Notes: generated by a model from the sequence alone, not told the origin. Numbered from the stretch's first letter, positions 25,730-37,683 are shown. The stretch: DNA of 64,000 nt from Hypomesus transpacificus (GCF_021917145.1 NC_061083.1:1381951-1445950), one strand, 5' to 3'. Program-made: numbers and translations.

Positions 25730-25935
25730 TCACACACACACACGCTTCCCAGGGGGCATTAAGCAGCTGTTTCCTCCCCATGGAAACCCTTTGAAAAACG
25801 CCCAGGCAAACATAGGAGGGGTGTGTTCTACTGGTCATGTGTTTGTGTGTGTGTGTGCATGCTGTTGGATTGAGTTAGGTGTGTGTGTGTGTGTGTGTGC
25901 ATAAACATTTGTGTGAGAGGACTGTGTGTGTGCAG
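25730..25935 (+). repeat. CA/GT microsatellites
   Basis: A short (CA)n at about 25731-25743, then two (GT)n runs between about 25840 and 25900. Intergenic. Confidence 0.9.
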
Positions 25936-26209
25936 GGGCGCCACCAGGAATTTTGGGCCCCATGAAAAAAATATTCTATTAGGTTTTCTATTTTGGGGGG
26001 GCACTGTCAGTCAGTGATCTTCCACTTTAGAATGTTACAAAATGAATTGATTTCAAATGATATTGCAAAGAAACACTCAGCCATACATTAAATATGAAAG
26101 GAAATGAATACGGGTCACGTTTAACCCATGTTGTGCATTAGAAGGGGTTTGCATAGCTTGTGTATCAAAGGGTTAAAAGAGCGTTGTTGCTTGGTCTAGT
26201 TATATGGAT

Positions 26210-26217
26210 CTATGGAA
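26210..26217 (+). repeat. Target site duplication, left copy (hAT)
   Basis: CTATGGAA immediately left of the element at 26218. An identical copy follows the element at 27273-27280. Confidence 0.9.
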
Positions 26218-27272
26218 TAGTGATGGGAAGTTCGGTTCTTTTTACTGATTCGGTTCTTTGAATCTCGTTCAGTAAAATGAACGAATCTTTTTTCGAGTCA
26301 TTTGTTCATTTCAGGGGGGGGGGGGGGGGGGGGGTTGGGGGCTATACGTCCACTGCAAAGGACGTATAGCCCCTATACGTCCACTGTAGGTTAGTGCATG
26401 ACATGTGCACCAGCAAATACTATTTCAAAATAAATTCCTGCATTAAAATAATGTATCATGAGTTTGTATGATTTGGTCATGTATTATCACACTAGCATTT
26501 AATTATCACGTCAAACAATTACACTGCACTAAACTGTAAGTGTAAATGTAAAGTGAAAATAACAAAACCAGTCAGTATGATGACTTGAGCGAATATCATT
26601 CATTCACGTCTTACTAAAACAGCGGCCACGCGAAAGGGAATAAGGAAACTGTTTCCTCTACTAAAAAATACAATGCGGGTCACGTGAAAAAAGGATCCAA
26701 AGACTCGTAGAAAGACCGAGTCGGGGAAGGAACTAATCATTCGTTTCCCTAGCTACAGAGCCTATGCAGGTCACGTGAAAAATGATCCAAAGACTCGTAG
26801 AAAGACCGAGTCGGGAAAGGAACGAATCGTTCGTTTCCTCTTGCTACAGCCTATACAGGTCACGTGAAAAATGATCCAAAGACTCGTAGAAAGACCGAGT
26901 CGGGAAAGGAACGAATCGTTCGTTTCCTCTAGCTACAGAGCCTATGCAGGTCACGTGAAAAATGATCCAAAGACTCGTAGAAAGACCGAGTCGGGAAAGG
27001 AACGAATCGTTCGTTTCCTTTTGCTACAGCCTATACAGGTCACGTGAAAAATGATCCAAAGACTCGTAGAAAGACCGAGTCGGGAAAGGAACGAATCGTT
27101 CGTTTCCTCTAGCTACAGAGCCTATGCAGGTCACGTGAAAAATGATCCAAAGACTCGTAGAAAGACCGAGTCGGGAAATGAACGAATCACTCGTTGAGAG
27201 GACTCGTTACTCCCGAGTCCTTATAAGGATTCGTTCAAAATGAACGAATCGTTCACGAACGACACATCACTA
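26218..27272. mobile_element. Non-autonomous hAT-type transposon with internal tandem array
   Basis: 1,055-bp element bounded by inverted ends TAGTGATG / CATCACTA and by a perfect 8-bp target duplication CTATGGAA, the hallmarks of the hAT superfamily. No transposase frame is present. Inside are a poly-G run (about 26317-26340), a hairpin arm pair around GGGGCTATACGTCC (26337-26373), and six tandem units of 89 or 91 bp (see separate entry). The element ends 133 bases before the donor of a possible AK8 leader exon. Confidence 0.88.
26674..27190 (+). repeat. Six-unit 89/91-bp tandem array (180-bp higher-order repeat)
   Basis: CACGTG recurs at 26681, 26772, 26861, 26952, 27041 and 27132, so the spacings are 91, 89, 91, 89 and 91. 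Two unit types alternate ('ctagctacagagcctatgca' versus 'ttgctacagcctataca'). Each unit also contains GACTCG...CGAGTC, an inverted pair, and AACGAATCGTTCGTT or a variant of it. The array lies inside the hAT element. Confidence 0.92.
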
Positions 27273-27280
27273 CTATGGAA
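27273..27280 (+). repeat. Target site duplication, right copy (hAT)
   Basis: CTATGGAA directly after the element end CATCACTA, identical to 26210-26217. Confidence 0.9.
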
Positions 27281-27405
27281 CCCGTCGCTAGGCAACACAG
27301 CAAACAGGGTTAGTCTCAAACACCCTGTCTTTTATTGCGACAACGTTCTGTAGTTCCCTTCAGTAAAGGGTTACCAACGGACTTGCAGAATTTATGTCTT
27401 TAGAG
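27281..27405 (+). other. ak8: Possible non-coding first exon of AK8
   Basis: A stretch ending in a good donor (TTTAGAG|GTGAGACAT, GT at 27406-27407), just upstream of the first AK8 coding exon. The start is unknown. The call rests only on position and the donor. Confidence 0.3.
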
Positions 27406-27735
27406 GTGAGACATACATACTCATATTGTGTCTGCCGAAGTAACTAGAAACGCGTAGCTATGTCTTTTCATAATTACTAAATGTAGACTTAAATGAACCC
27501 CCAAGTAAACCACATATCTGCAAACCATGTTAGCTACTGAACTACAGTTAGAGCTAGCTGTCAGTACAAGACTAGCTAGACTAGCTAGCATACTAGCCTA
27601 CCAGTATAAAGTTTGCAATGCTAGAAAGGTTTGTTAAACGAGAAAAATTGAGTCAATGGACTTATGATTTCGCTGGTTGTAGGTACTGAGCCCCAAATAA
27701 TTTCTCCCTCTTATAGATTTCAAGTCAACGTCCTC

Positions 27736-30700
27736 ATGGATGCAACTGCAAAACCGCTAAGAATCCCACCTCAAATGGGCATTTATGCCGAAAAGCATGA
27801 AATATTTGATTTGGTCCAGGTACAGTACTGTAAAGTTATGAAATAATACAGAAATTAGCTAATATGTACTTCCATGCAACACCATGGCTTTAAGCTATGG
27901 TGTCCACCCCAAACCCCCCGTAATTTGCACACTGGTGTCAAAGTAATTTACAAGCTATGTTACTGTGGGTTTGTATGTAGATACTTCTTAAAAACTTGAT
28001 GGTGGACAAGCCAGATGATCCCATTCAGCACCTGATTGGTCTTCTCAAGAGGGGCAGTGTCCAGGGTAAGAACCTCTATTGTTGTACATTAAAGGGACAA
28101 TGTATTCCAAAATCAAAAATACATATTATTGCTCTGACCTGGAGTGCTATTTATCCATCTATTATATATATATATATTTATATATATGTAAAGAAAAAAT
28201 GGGGGGATTGCCGAGTTTTGGAGATGGTGTAGTATGTCTGCCTTTTCTCGAATATACTTTGGCACTTGCCAAATGCTAAAAAGGTCTGTGGATTATCTTA
28301 AAGACAGGGTAGGTAATGTTGGGAAGCACTTTGTCATTTGCAGAAATAAACTTTACATCCTGATAGCTACCAAAAAATCTAAAGGTTTGACACTAAACAA
28401 AATTAAACATTTTTGATTGAGCACCACAATTGTAGCCTAATCTAGTTTGATTATATTCGAGAGAAGGCATAGCCTACATCTTTATGGTGGATATCTTCAA
28501 AAATCAGCAACTCACCCCAAAGCAGTCTAGACTTGAGGAATAGGAAAACAGGTAAGAGGAAAAATATAGTTTTTGTGGACCCTTTAAAGATGCTGTAAAG
28601 TGGAATTGAAAATGAGTTTTAAGTTCATCACACCACAGAAGAATGTGTTGTTAACTACCCATCCAAATTCTAATGTAAAAAAACAAAGACAAGTATGTTA
28701 AATTAGGCTTTGAAATCGTGAGAAAATCAGCAGTCTTCTCTGGTTGAGACTGGGGGGGCGTGTTACCTGAAGCATCTGAAGCTCCGCCCCCTCGAATTTA
28801 TTGAATTTAGCAACAACAGCAACACTAACTAAATCAATTGCAGATATCAGAACAGACCTACCTGCAGTCTCTGAGTGTTTTATGTGTTAATTACTTTGTC
28901 TTTGCATCATACCAGCTGAGTAACAGAATGCAACCGTCTGTGATCTGACGTGGATAGGTCGCTGTGACGTAGCTAGGTCGGGTTTCGGCTCCGCCTATAC
29001 AAAACCTGATCTGAAAACGGATGTTCAACGGTCTAGCTCCACATTTCAGGTCGACAAAGTTTTCGCGCTTTGCACATGCTTTCAGGAACTCATTTCACAC
29101 GTATGTAATGTACTGAGAAGCAAATCATGGAATTTGCTTTACAGCATCTTTAAACATCGCTTTTCAAAGTGCCATTTCATATTTACACCACTAAGTGGCA
29201 CTGTAGCTAAAGAATAATCAGAATTAAATCCCATCAGAATTTTCTCTGCTGAGGTTATGATTGAAACATCTCTAGTTGTAGGGCTAAACATACACATATT
29301 TTCATATCCCATTAATCTATTCCCTGGTCACTATGGTTTTAACAAACTTTTATTAGAAATAAAAAAGTGTGTGTCCTGTTAATTGAGGCAGACATATTAC
29401 TCAAAATGAGTGCTCAGTATCTTTGTGTTTTTGTCTTGTTCCCTTCTGTCTTAGTACCAAGAGTTATGCTGTTGGGACCTCCAGCATCAGGGAAAATAAC
29501 TATTGTAAGATGGATAATCGTTGTAATGACAGCTATCCTCAGCTGGTCTGAAAAGAGTAAAATTAGTTAATTAATTTGGTATAAACCAGAGTAAAATGTG
29601 CCTATACACTGGCAATAAAATGTAATACATTTTCAAGGGAAAATGTCAATGTTGAACGTGTTGACTGTTTGGTTGTTTGATGTTTACATGTCTAGGCCAG
29701 AAAGCTGTGTGAACACATTCAGGCCATCCACATCAATACTAGCAACCTACTGATGGAGGACACTGACCAGACCATGCGAGCGCTGCAGTACAAAGACAAA
29801 CAGCAGGTACGGCCCAACATGTGCACACACACACAAGCTCATGCATAGTCAAGTACAGCTTTTGAGGCATGGAAACAGTTGAGTGCAAGTTGGACTGTGT
29901 CCTACCCATAGAACATGAAACACAACAGCAAATCCTTGTAAAACGGAAGCACAGACAATGTTGAGTAAAAGCGCTTATTTTTGGGTTTGTTTCTGTATAT
30001 TTATGTTTATTTGACTGTTGTTGTTGTTGACAGGAGATTCCAAGTGACCTGTGGATTAAGCTGATTCAGCAGCGGCTGTCAAAGATTGACTGTGTGAGAC
30101 GGGTAAGGCCCCTCTCTCCAACCCCATTCCTTACACACATTAATACATTTACATTTAGCAGACGCTCTTATCCAGAGCAACTTACAGGAAGTACAGGGAG
30201 ATTCCCACCGAAGCAAGTAGGGTGAAGTGTCTTGCCCAAGGACACAACATTATTTGGCACGGCCTGGAATCCTCCGGGAATCGATCCGGCAACCTTCTGA
30301 TTACTAAGCCGATTCCCTAACCGCTCAGCCACCTGACACCCTAATACATAAATACACTGACCTATCTGATACACAAACAGACATGTGGTACTACAGTGCT
30401 TTAAATGATGGATGTCCTTGTCAATTGAAATGGACCCTTTACCAGTATAGGGTCCAAAAATGAAATGTGTGTGTGCATGCATGTGTGTGTTTATGCAGGG
30501 CTGGATAATGGAGGGGATCCCTCGTACTCATCAGGAGGCTTTATCCCTTCAGAAAGCTGGCATTTTCCCAGATCATGTCGGTAAGGGCCTCATACTGATT
30601 GCTGCACTGCCACCTAGTGGTGATCTGAAATCTGGGTGTAGAATTCAAGCTTTGAGGTTGTTCGTCCACGTTAGTGTATGTGTCTTCTCTGTCAGTGATG

Positions 30701-33700
30701 CTGAAGGCCCCGGATTCAGTGCTGATGGAGAGGAGCCATGGCAAAAGGATTGACCCTGTCACTGGAGGTAACATGGCCAACACTGACAGATAAAAGACTA
30801 GAAAGCTACAGAGATTGCCTAGGGGTCTTAGCCATGGGACTTCTTTCCTCTACAGATGTGTACCATGTGACCTTCATATGGCCAGAGGGCGAGGAGGTGG
30901 CTGGGCGTCTGGTGCCTGAGAAAACTGTCTTGACAGAGCAGTGTGGGAGCCAGCTGAGGCAGTACCATAGCGAGGCTCACTCCCTCGCCAGGATTTACCA
31001 CAACTGCCTCAAGACCATTGATGCCGACCAGCCTCACACTGACGTCTTTGACCAGGGTAAGAGGTTAGGTCCTGAGTCTTTGACCAGGGTAAGAGGTTAG
31101 ATCCTGAGTCTTTGACCAGGGTAAGAGGTTAGGTCCTGAGTCTTTGACCAGGGTAAGAGGTTAGGTCCTGAGTCTTTGACCAGGGTAAGAGGTTAGGTCC
31201 TGAGTCTTTGACCAGGGTAAGAGGTTAGGTCCTGAGTCTTTGACCAGGGTAAGAGGTTAGGTCCTGAGTCTTTGACCAGGGTAAGAGGTTAGGTCCTGAG
31301 TCTTTGACCAGGGTAAGAGGTTAGGTCCTGAGTCTTTGACCAGGGTAAGAGGTTAGGTCCTGAGTCTTTGACCAGGGTAAGAGGTTAGGTCCTGAGTCTT
31401 TGACCAGGGTAAGAGGTTAGGTCCTGAGTCTTTGTCTGAACACACAAAAAACAAAAGCCAGACATGAAAAGTTGATGGCCCTAGTCTTCCCTAGGTTCTG
31501 CACAGAGCCGGTCATGTTACTTTGGAGACAATTATGTATATACGTTATGTATTCATTTAACAGATGCTTTAATCTAAACCAGCACATAGTACAGGGGGAT
31601 TTGAACCGATTCAAGGTCTCTGTCAGGCGCAACAAAGCAGCCCCAAAACATGACCAAACCTCCTCCATGTTTCAGTCTATAGGTGTTCTTTTCTTTGAAT
31701 GCTTCTTTTTATTTTGTCTGCAAACACAGAGCTGATGTGACTTGCCAAGTAGCTCCAGTTTGGACTCATCTGTCCAAAGGACAATCTCCCAGAGGGATTA
31801 TGGCATGCATTTGAGCAAATTCCAAATGGCTTGTTTTGTTGTTTTTCTGTTTCTGTTATTTTTCTTTCAAAAGTAGAGTCTTCCTTGGCCTTCTTCCAGG
31901 CCACTTTTGCTCAAAAAGCGACGGACGGTGCCAACAGAGACAGCCTGTGCGCACACACACACACACACACACACAAAGAGAGGACATATTGTCCGGATAT
32001 ATCTGCTGTCGCATAATGGGTGTGAATGTCTGTTGTATTTCATTTCGCAGTGTTAATGTACGTCTTATCCAGACACCGCTCCGTGGCCCCCCACACACCC
32101 AGGATCTTGCTATTTGGACCTCCAGGCTCAGGAAAAAGCCTGCAGGCTAAACTGATCTCCCAGAAATACAACATTGTCAACCGTGAGTTTCAGATCCAAA
32201 CATTGTAGACACGGTACCTGTAGTTTGGCCACTGCTGGCTGTAGTTTGCTGGGGCTGTTGGTTCTTTGCCCTGTGTGTTCCTGCTGGTCAATTGTGGTTC
32301 GTCGTTGCGTGTCGAGGTCATGCTATATATTCGAACCCTGTCCCTTCTGGTTTGTATAGTGTGCTGTGGGGAGCTGCTAAAGGCTGTGTCAGCTGATGAG
32401 ACCAACATGGGAGAGCTGATCAAGCCCTACCTGGAGGCTGGACAAAGAGGTACCATACAACAGGTTTAGGATTATGGCTCAGGTCAGCAGCTGGACAAGG
32501 GAATAATGCAGCTGAGCTAAAATAAGATAGAAGGAGGTTAGGCCTTGAGCTGGAGAACAGGAGGGCAGGTACTGAAGGTCTCTTGACTCTAGTAACATTT
32601 AACTGATTTAACAAATCTCTCCTGAGTGGGGGGCAATTCCTGTAGCGTACCGTACCTTCCTTAAACGGTCCACAGAATAAATCGGAAACATCTATAGCAT
32701 TAGAAACTATGGTTTTAACATAATGGTTAACACACCGCAATACTAATCCTCACTCTCTATTCTCGTATATGTCTCCAGTCCCAGACAGCATGGTTCTGCA
32801 GGTCATGACAGAGCGTCTGAGCAGGCTGGACTGCACTCTGCAGGGTTGGGTCCTCCATGGCTTCCCCAAAGACCTGGAGCAGGCAGAGAAGCTGCAAGAG
32901 TCCAACTTTATTCCCAGCAGGTGAGCAGTAGGGAGTGTGAGATTGGGAGAATGATGAGTGAAATGGGTGTGGAGGGAGGTGACAGGATGGGTGAAAGGGG
33001 GCGAGGGAGCATGGAGGGATGGAAAAGGTATGAGTGTGTATGAGTAGAGGAGGGAGGTAAGGTGGAGGAGGTTGTGGATTGATCAATACGAATATTGGTT
33101 ATAGATGGCTGATCTCCTGGGTTAGATACACAGAACTATTAAAGATTAGAGAAGAGGTGTAGGAGATGTCATTTAAATTATTTTTCCCCTTATCCTATCA
33201 GAACAGGACACTACAGCACATACTCACAGTTTTCAGTACATCGAGGTTCGAGCAAGAGAAAGTTAGGTTCCAAGCTACTGGATCCAAGAAGGGAGGGGCT
33301 GTTGTGTATATCCTCTGTCCACCATAACAAACTAGAAGAGAAAGGGTACAGATGACCCCGGGCCCGGGCATCCACGATGGTCTCGGCTGTTGTGAAAAGA
33401 GGGGACAAGGAAAGGAGGAGAACAGATGCCTGTCTTGGGGACTTGTGTTGGTGTTAGGCTGTCCTTAATGTCAATAGATCCTTAATACAACAGAGAGTTA
33501 TAGTAGTAAATCCTTTTTGCCACTCTGCAAATTGAAGCTGTCTGATTTGAGAAAAGTCCACAATAACGATAATGTCCTCTTCTCTTCCTGTAGAGTTTTC
33601 TTCCTGGAGATGACAGAGGATGTGGCCCTGGAGAGGGTGAGCCTTAGGTCCATCGACCCAGTCAGCGGTGAGAGGTCAGTTTGCTTGTGATGTTGGTCAA

Positions 33701-34335
33701 TGGTTGCTGTTCCACCAAGACCTGTTTTCAAAGATCAGGCACCAGGTTGTCACTCATTTCACTTGAGCATTGCGTTGCAGCGACATGACGCAACGTGCTG
33801 CGATGTGGTGCGCGATGGGTTCTTTTTTCCCACCAATTCATTTTCGTCATGAAAAGTCTCGCATCTTACTGCAATGCCAGAACCCTCAAATAAAATGAGT
33901 AACATCTGAATGATAGTGTAACCAGTGGTTAAATACGAAAGTGCACATAGAAGAGAAACCTTCAGCTGCACCAGTCCTGCCTTAATCATCTATGTCTGTC
34001 TATAACTTGTCCTCCTGATCTCTGTACAAGTCTGCAGTACTAATACATTTCCATCAATGGCCCATTCTCCTGCCAGGTATCACACAATGTACAAGCCAGC
34101 TCCCAACCCAAAGGTCCAGGCCCGCCTGCAGGCCAACCCCTTGGACAGTAAAGCCCAGCTGCTGCAGCGCTTGAAGGAGTACTGGGCCGATGTCCCGGTC
34201 CTGCAGAGCCTCTACCCTGAAGCCATCCACATCAACGCCGATCAGGACCCACAAACCGTGTTTGAGTCCCTGGAAAGCCGCTTGGTGGGGCGGCTGCCCA
34301 ACATCCCGACAGTGCATGGTCAGGGGGAAGACTGA
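27736..34335 (+). CDS. ak8: Adenylate kinase 8 (tandem adenylate kinase), 13 coding exons
   Basis: Nucleoside monophosphate kinase with two consecutive adenylate-kinase domains, found in cilia-bearing tissues in vertebrates. Coding exons: 27736-27819, 27981-28065, 29455-29504, 29696-29806, 30034-30102, 30499-30580, 30696-30767, 30856-31056, 32051-32182, 32360-32449, 32779-32920, 33594-33674, 34077-34335. Total 485 aa, against about 479 in human. The start [12 protein letters not shown] matches the family N-terminus; the acceptor lies just before it. Domain 1 has Walker A GPPASGKI (64-71), where the family has Thr after Lys, then [10 protein letters not shown] and KRIDPVTG (lid entry). Domain 2 has a normal Walker A GPPGSGKS (274-281), then [17 protein letters not shown] and [13 protein letters not shown] 32-bp minisatellite overlaps the end of the eighth coding exon. 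The gene is convergent with RAB14. Confidence 0.95.
28066..29454 (+). other. AK8 intron between coding exons 2 and 3
   Basis: A 1.4-kb intron containing an (AT)n run near 28163-28187 and AT-rich, possibly repeat-derived sequence. No coding exon seen. Confidence 0.6.
30145..30340 (-). mobile_element. tRNA-derived SINE in an AK8 intron
   Basis: Same family as 23970-24150, in better condition. The minus strand reads a tRNA-like head (GTGGCTGAGCGGTTAGGGAA, A box; CCGGATCGATTCCCGG, B box) and a body ending 'ggataagagcgtctgctaaa'. Intronic, antisense to AK8. Confidence 0.88.
31044..31434 (+). repeat. 32-bp minisatellite made of copied AK8 splice donors
   Basis: Twelve full 32-bp units starting at 31044, 31076, 31108 and so on to 31396, plus a 7-base partial unit. 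Units are nearly identical; one carries a G-to-A change (ttagatcc). The first unit begins inside coding exon 8 (GTCTTTGACCAG encodes V-F-D-Q) and spans its donor, so every unit repeats CCAG|GGTAAGAGG. All but the first 13 bases of the array are intronic if the first donor is used. Confidence 0.97.
31550..32050. repeat. Degraded interspersed repeats in an AK8 intron
   Basis: A worn SINE/L2-tail-like piece (tattcatttaacagatgctt) is followed by about 300 bases reading like a dispersed fish repeat (for example 'gactcatctgtccaaaggac'). A (CA)n microsatellite at about 31953-31974 follows. The class of the middle part is not determined. Confidence 0.5.
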
Positions 34336-35450
34336 GGAGAATGAATGCCTGTGGTGTGGGAGGGGTTTAGCTTCTGCCTGTCTAAGAAGCTGATTGAGAC
34401 CTGCTCCCCCTTGCCTCACCTATTCCTTGTTTCTGATGTACCACAACTTCCATATTTGAAGTTTAAATGTTGTTGTGGTTGTCAGCAATTTACACTAGCC
34501 AGTCAACTCAAGCAATACGTCAACAAAAAAGTAGTTGTCTCGTTTAATGGTTTAAGAAATAGTAAAGTCTGCTCTATTATTAGACGCTAATATGACAAAT
34601 ATTCCTTTTAGATATATCCAAAGGCAGTCTGCAGGGGTTGCTAGTCCCTACCCTGTCAAGTCAGCTGTATAAATGTCATGATAACATATTTTACCATTGA
34701 TGTACAACCCTTGGATTAGAAATTAATAGTAAAGGTTCTTAGACATCTTTGTCAGTGATCATATTAATGTCCTTTTTCTACATATTTTCCCGTAGTTAAC
34801 ATATGATATGAAGATGCTATTTGACTGTAAAAACAATTACCACGTTCTAAAAGCTACTGTGAAAGTCTACTTTTGATTTGACAATTTATTACTTTTGAGG
34901 GCGGGTCTCTAAAGCCACATTTGAAAGCAGGATCAGGAGAATAAATACAAGCAGCTCTGTTATGCTGGTGCACTTTTATATCACAGCCGTCTAAGCACAA
35001 ACATACAGTTCTACATGTATTCATACCTAGATACATAAAGAAGCCTTAGACCTAAAAAAACACATTAAACACCAAACAATAGCACCTCATGCCATTTGCT
35101 ACCTGCTCCTCATACTACAGATCCAGTCATATAGGCTATATCTGAAGATTGACAGACATAGCCAATATGTCTAATAATATACAGACAATACTCGTTGAGG
35201 GAGCGAACATGCTGCCACTTTTAATTTATCGATCGCTTTTATCTGAAGTGACTGAAATAGAGCAAAAAGTACAGCAGAAGATCAAGAATCAGTGCATAGT
35301 TCTACAGGACAGTTACTTCCATGGTCAGAGTCATGGAAAAGTCTATTAGTCACATCGCAAAGTAACCACGCCTCACCTACCAGCACCAGACACGTTGAAC
35401 GAAAAATAATTCTACATTGCAACAATAATATCTCGATCTCACAGGCCCTG
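34336..35450. other. AK8 3' flank
   Basis: No coding exon. AATAAA at 34940-34945 on the plus strand is a possible AK8 poly(A) signal. Otherwise AT-rich, unremarkable sequence. Confidence 0.4.
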
Positions 35451-35454
35451 TATT

Positions 35455-35705
35455 TACATTTATGCATTTAGCAGACCTTTTTATCCAAAGCGACTTCCAA
35501 GAGAGAGCTTTACAAAAGAGCATAGGTCACTGATCATAACAACGAGGTAGTCCCAAACATTGCAAGCAGCCAAAACATGAAGAATACATAGTGAAAAAAC
35601 TAGACAAGTGCCAAAAGGGAAGACCCATAAGAGCATGCAGCTACACAAGTTACAAACTAAAACAACATGAACCACAAAAAGTGCAGGACTGTACCTGTAG
35701 AAGAA
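35455..35705 (-). repeat. Interspersed repeat with an L2-like tail, minus orientation
   Basis: Inverse-orientation copy of the family at 24182-24338. It begins on the plus strand with 'atttagcagacctttttatc' and shares 'gacttccaagagagagcttt' and 'agtcccaaacattgc'. Confidence 0.75.
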
Positions 35706-36044
35706 CAATCAACAGTAAAATATTTCACAGTATATTTCATTTCAAGACTTAACTTCGTTATAACTAACCTACAAGAGCAACAAGTCACTCAATAAGAGTC
35801 ATTGTGATCCATTTGTGGTACTACATTTAATAAAATGATTTCCCAGTGGTTGTAGGATTATTGAACTGTCCTTGCCAGACACAGTCACTCCAGTTATTGG
35901 TCCTTGGTTTCCCTGCCACCTTATGATTCCATGGAGTGGCTGTTACTGGGATCTTCATTGTTGTCCTCTACTGAATTTCAGGTCCTCTCGTCCTCTTCCT
36001 TTATGAACGGGACACACTCCTCACCTCGCTATCCCAATATGGCA

Positions 36045-36880
36045 CTCTGTGACTGTTCTGAGGGAATTCAATCTCATGTCTGAGACCTCCCATATGGTCA
36101 ATGTCATCTCACTTCTTCAGTCCTTTGTCTTAGCTCTCTCTCCATTCCCTGCTACTCTCAAGGCTTGGTTGCCTGTGTGTGCACCTATGTCTGACCACTT
36201 CCTTGTGTCATTCACCATCTCCCTCCACCCCTCAAGCGATCAACTACGGTCTGGATCTCCCCACTCGTTTCCACTCTATCCTTTGTTCTCTATGTCCCCC
36301 CTTTCATCTTCTTCTCCACCATGTTTGCGTACACGCCACAATCCACCTTCAACTGCCTTTCCTAATCTCTCAACATTCTCCGCCCTCTTGTCTCTAAACC
36401 AGTACGACAGTCACCTAGTCATGTCGCTGATTGGAGTCCCTCTCTTCACTTAGACAGAGCTGCACTCTGGACAGGAAGTCTAAATCCTCTGACGATCTGG
36501 CCTTCGACCATTCCCTGCTGATTGCATTCATGGCAGCAACAGCATTGAACAAGTCTCTGTTCTACAATTCCAAGATCAACGCCTGCATCTCTAACCCACC
36601 AAAACTCTTCTCTCCCGCACTCCTTACAAGTCTCTCTCCCCTTCATCACTCACTGTTGATGACTTTAGGGCCCACTGTGAGGAGAAGGTGTCTGGCATCC
36701 AATACTCCTTCTCTCCTTCTATATCACCCCTCACCTACGACAGAGGTGAGCCTGGGGACCATCTTGCCTCCTTCGAGACACTTGAGGACTGAAATAGAAC
36801 GACTCTTCGTTGCCCAACAAGCGACATCATACCCTTCCTGGATCCCATCCTCTCTACCTTCTCCAGTCTATATTTCTTAA
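36045..36880 (+). pseudogene. LINE (L2/CR1-like) ORF2 fragment
   Basis: Broken reading frames carry two landmarks seen in fish LINE polyproteins: the end of the endonuclease (SDHFLVSFTISLHPSS) and the linker before the reverse transcriptase (KSKSSDDLAFDHSLLIAF and FYNSKINACISNPPKLFS). Stops and frameshifts interrupt it, and no reverse-transcriptase catalytic motif is left. It lies between the convergent genes AK8 and RAB14. Confidence 0.65.
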
Positions 36881-37677
36881 GGCCAGTTCACCCTGCCCAA
36901 AAAATAGCAACACCCAACGGTAGTTGGGTTGTGTTGGCTTGGTGTGATATGCCTGTTGTCATTTGTTGGGGCAGTGTGAAAAGTATAGTTATCTTTCCAA
37001 ACATTATAAACCCAACAGCCAACAGTAGAATTGTAGGTGTTTTGGGGATATTGCGTGTTTACATGACCATAAGAAACTTGATTATTTGGAATTGTTGGTT
37101 TTACCAAAATCATGGCACTGTACATCTTTGGGTCCTAATCAAGACTATCGACATGCAACTTCATACAACGCCCAGTTCTCTAGATTATTGGGACACACAG
37201 ACATTGCTGGAATTAAAGTTAGATGCACATGATATCTTATGGGTCAGGAACATCTTTAAAAAGACACACAGCTACCATCATCAGACAGAACTGTGCATCC
37301 AGTTATGGATTCAGCAAGCATTTGCAAACGAGTGGACCATAAGGAGCTTGAACTATGACCTCCTGTATCCTCAACACTAGTCTCAGACCCTTTCTCAGTC
37401 CTAATGATTTACAAGTACAACTGGCTTTAACTTTTTCCAAAACAAAATCTTCCTGTCAATATAATTTTGTCTTCCTTACCTCAAATTGAAGATGCAACCA
37501 GTCTGTTCGTTAACAAATCATTCTCGACTTTGTTGTTTTGCTATATTCATACTGCTTTCAAATACTGTACCTCCACAAGTAGCAATGAAGCAATCAATCA
37601 AGTTTAAATAATAACTTACACTCAATATTTTTCCAATTACTTTTCCATTTTGTTTGTCAAGAATCACAACTTTATGC

Positions 37678-37683
37678 TTTATT
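37678..37683 (-). terminator. Candidate poly(A) signal for RAB14
   Basis: AATAAA on the minus strand, 1.4 kb after the RAB14 stop. RAB14 has a long 3' UTR in vertebrates, so this is plausible but unproven. Confidence 0.35.

Noticed and set aside
26674-27190. CRISPR-like or satellite array
   Set aside because: No unique spacers. The two alternating unit types lie within a hAT element with clear ends.
28160-28190. AT-rich run as a promoter TATA
   Set aside because: It is an (AT)n microsatellite inside an AK8 intron.
31044-31434. CRISPR-like regular repeat array
   Set aside because: Units are contiguous with no spacers, lie in a vertebrate gene and derive from its exon-intron junction, so it is a minisatellite.
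35149-35349. 66-aa ORF
   Set aside because: No domain or splice evidence; a chance frame in the AK8 flank.
36877-37380. 149-aa plus-strand ORF and its 82-aa antisense
   Set aside because: No recognisable domain; it lies in repeat-like sequence after a LINE fragment.
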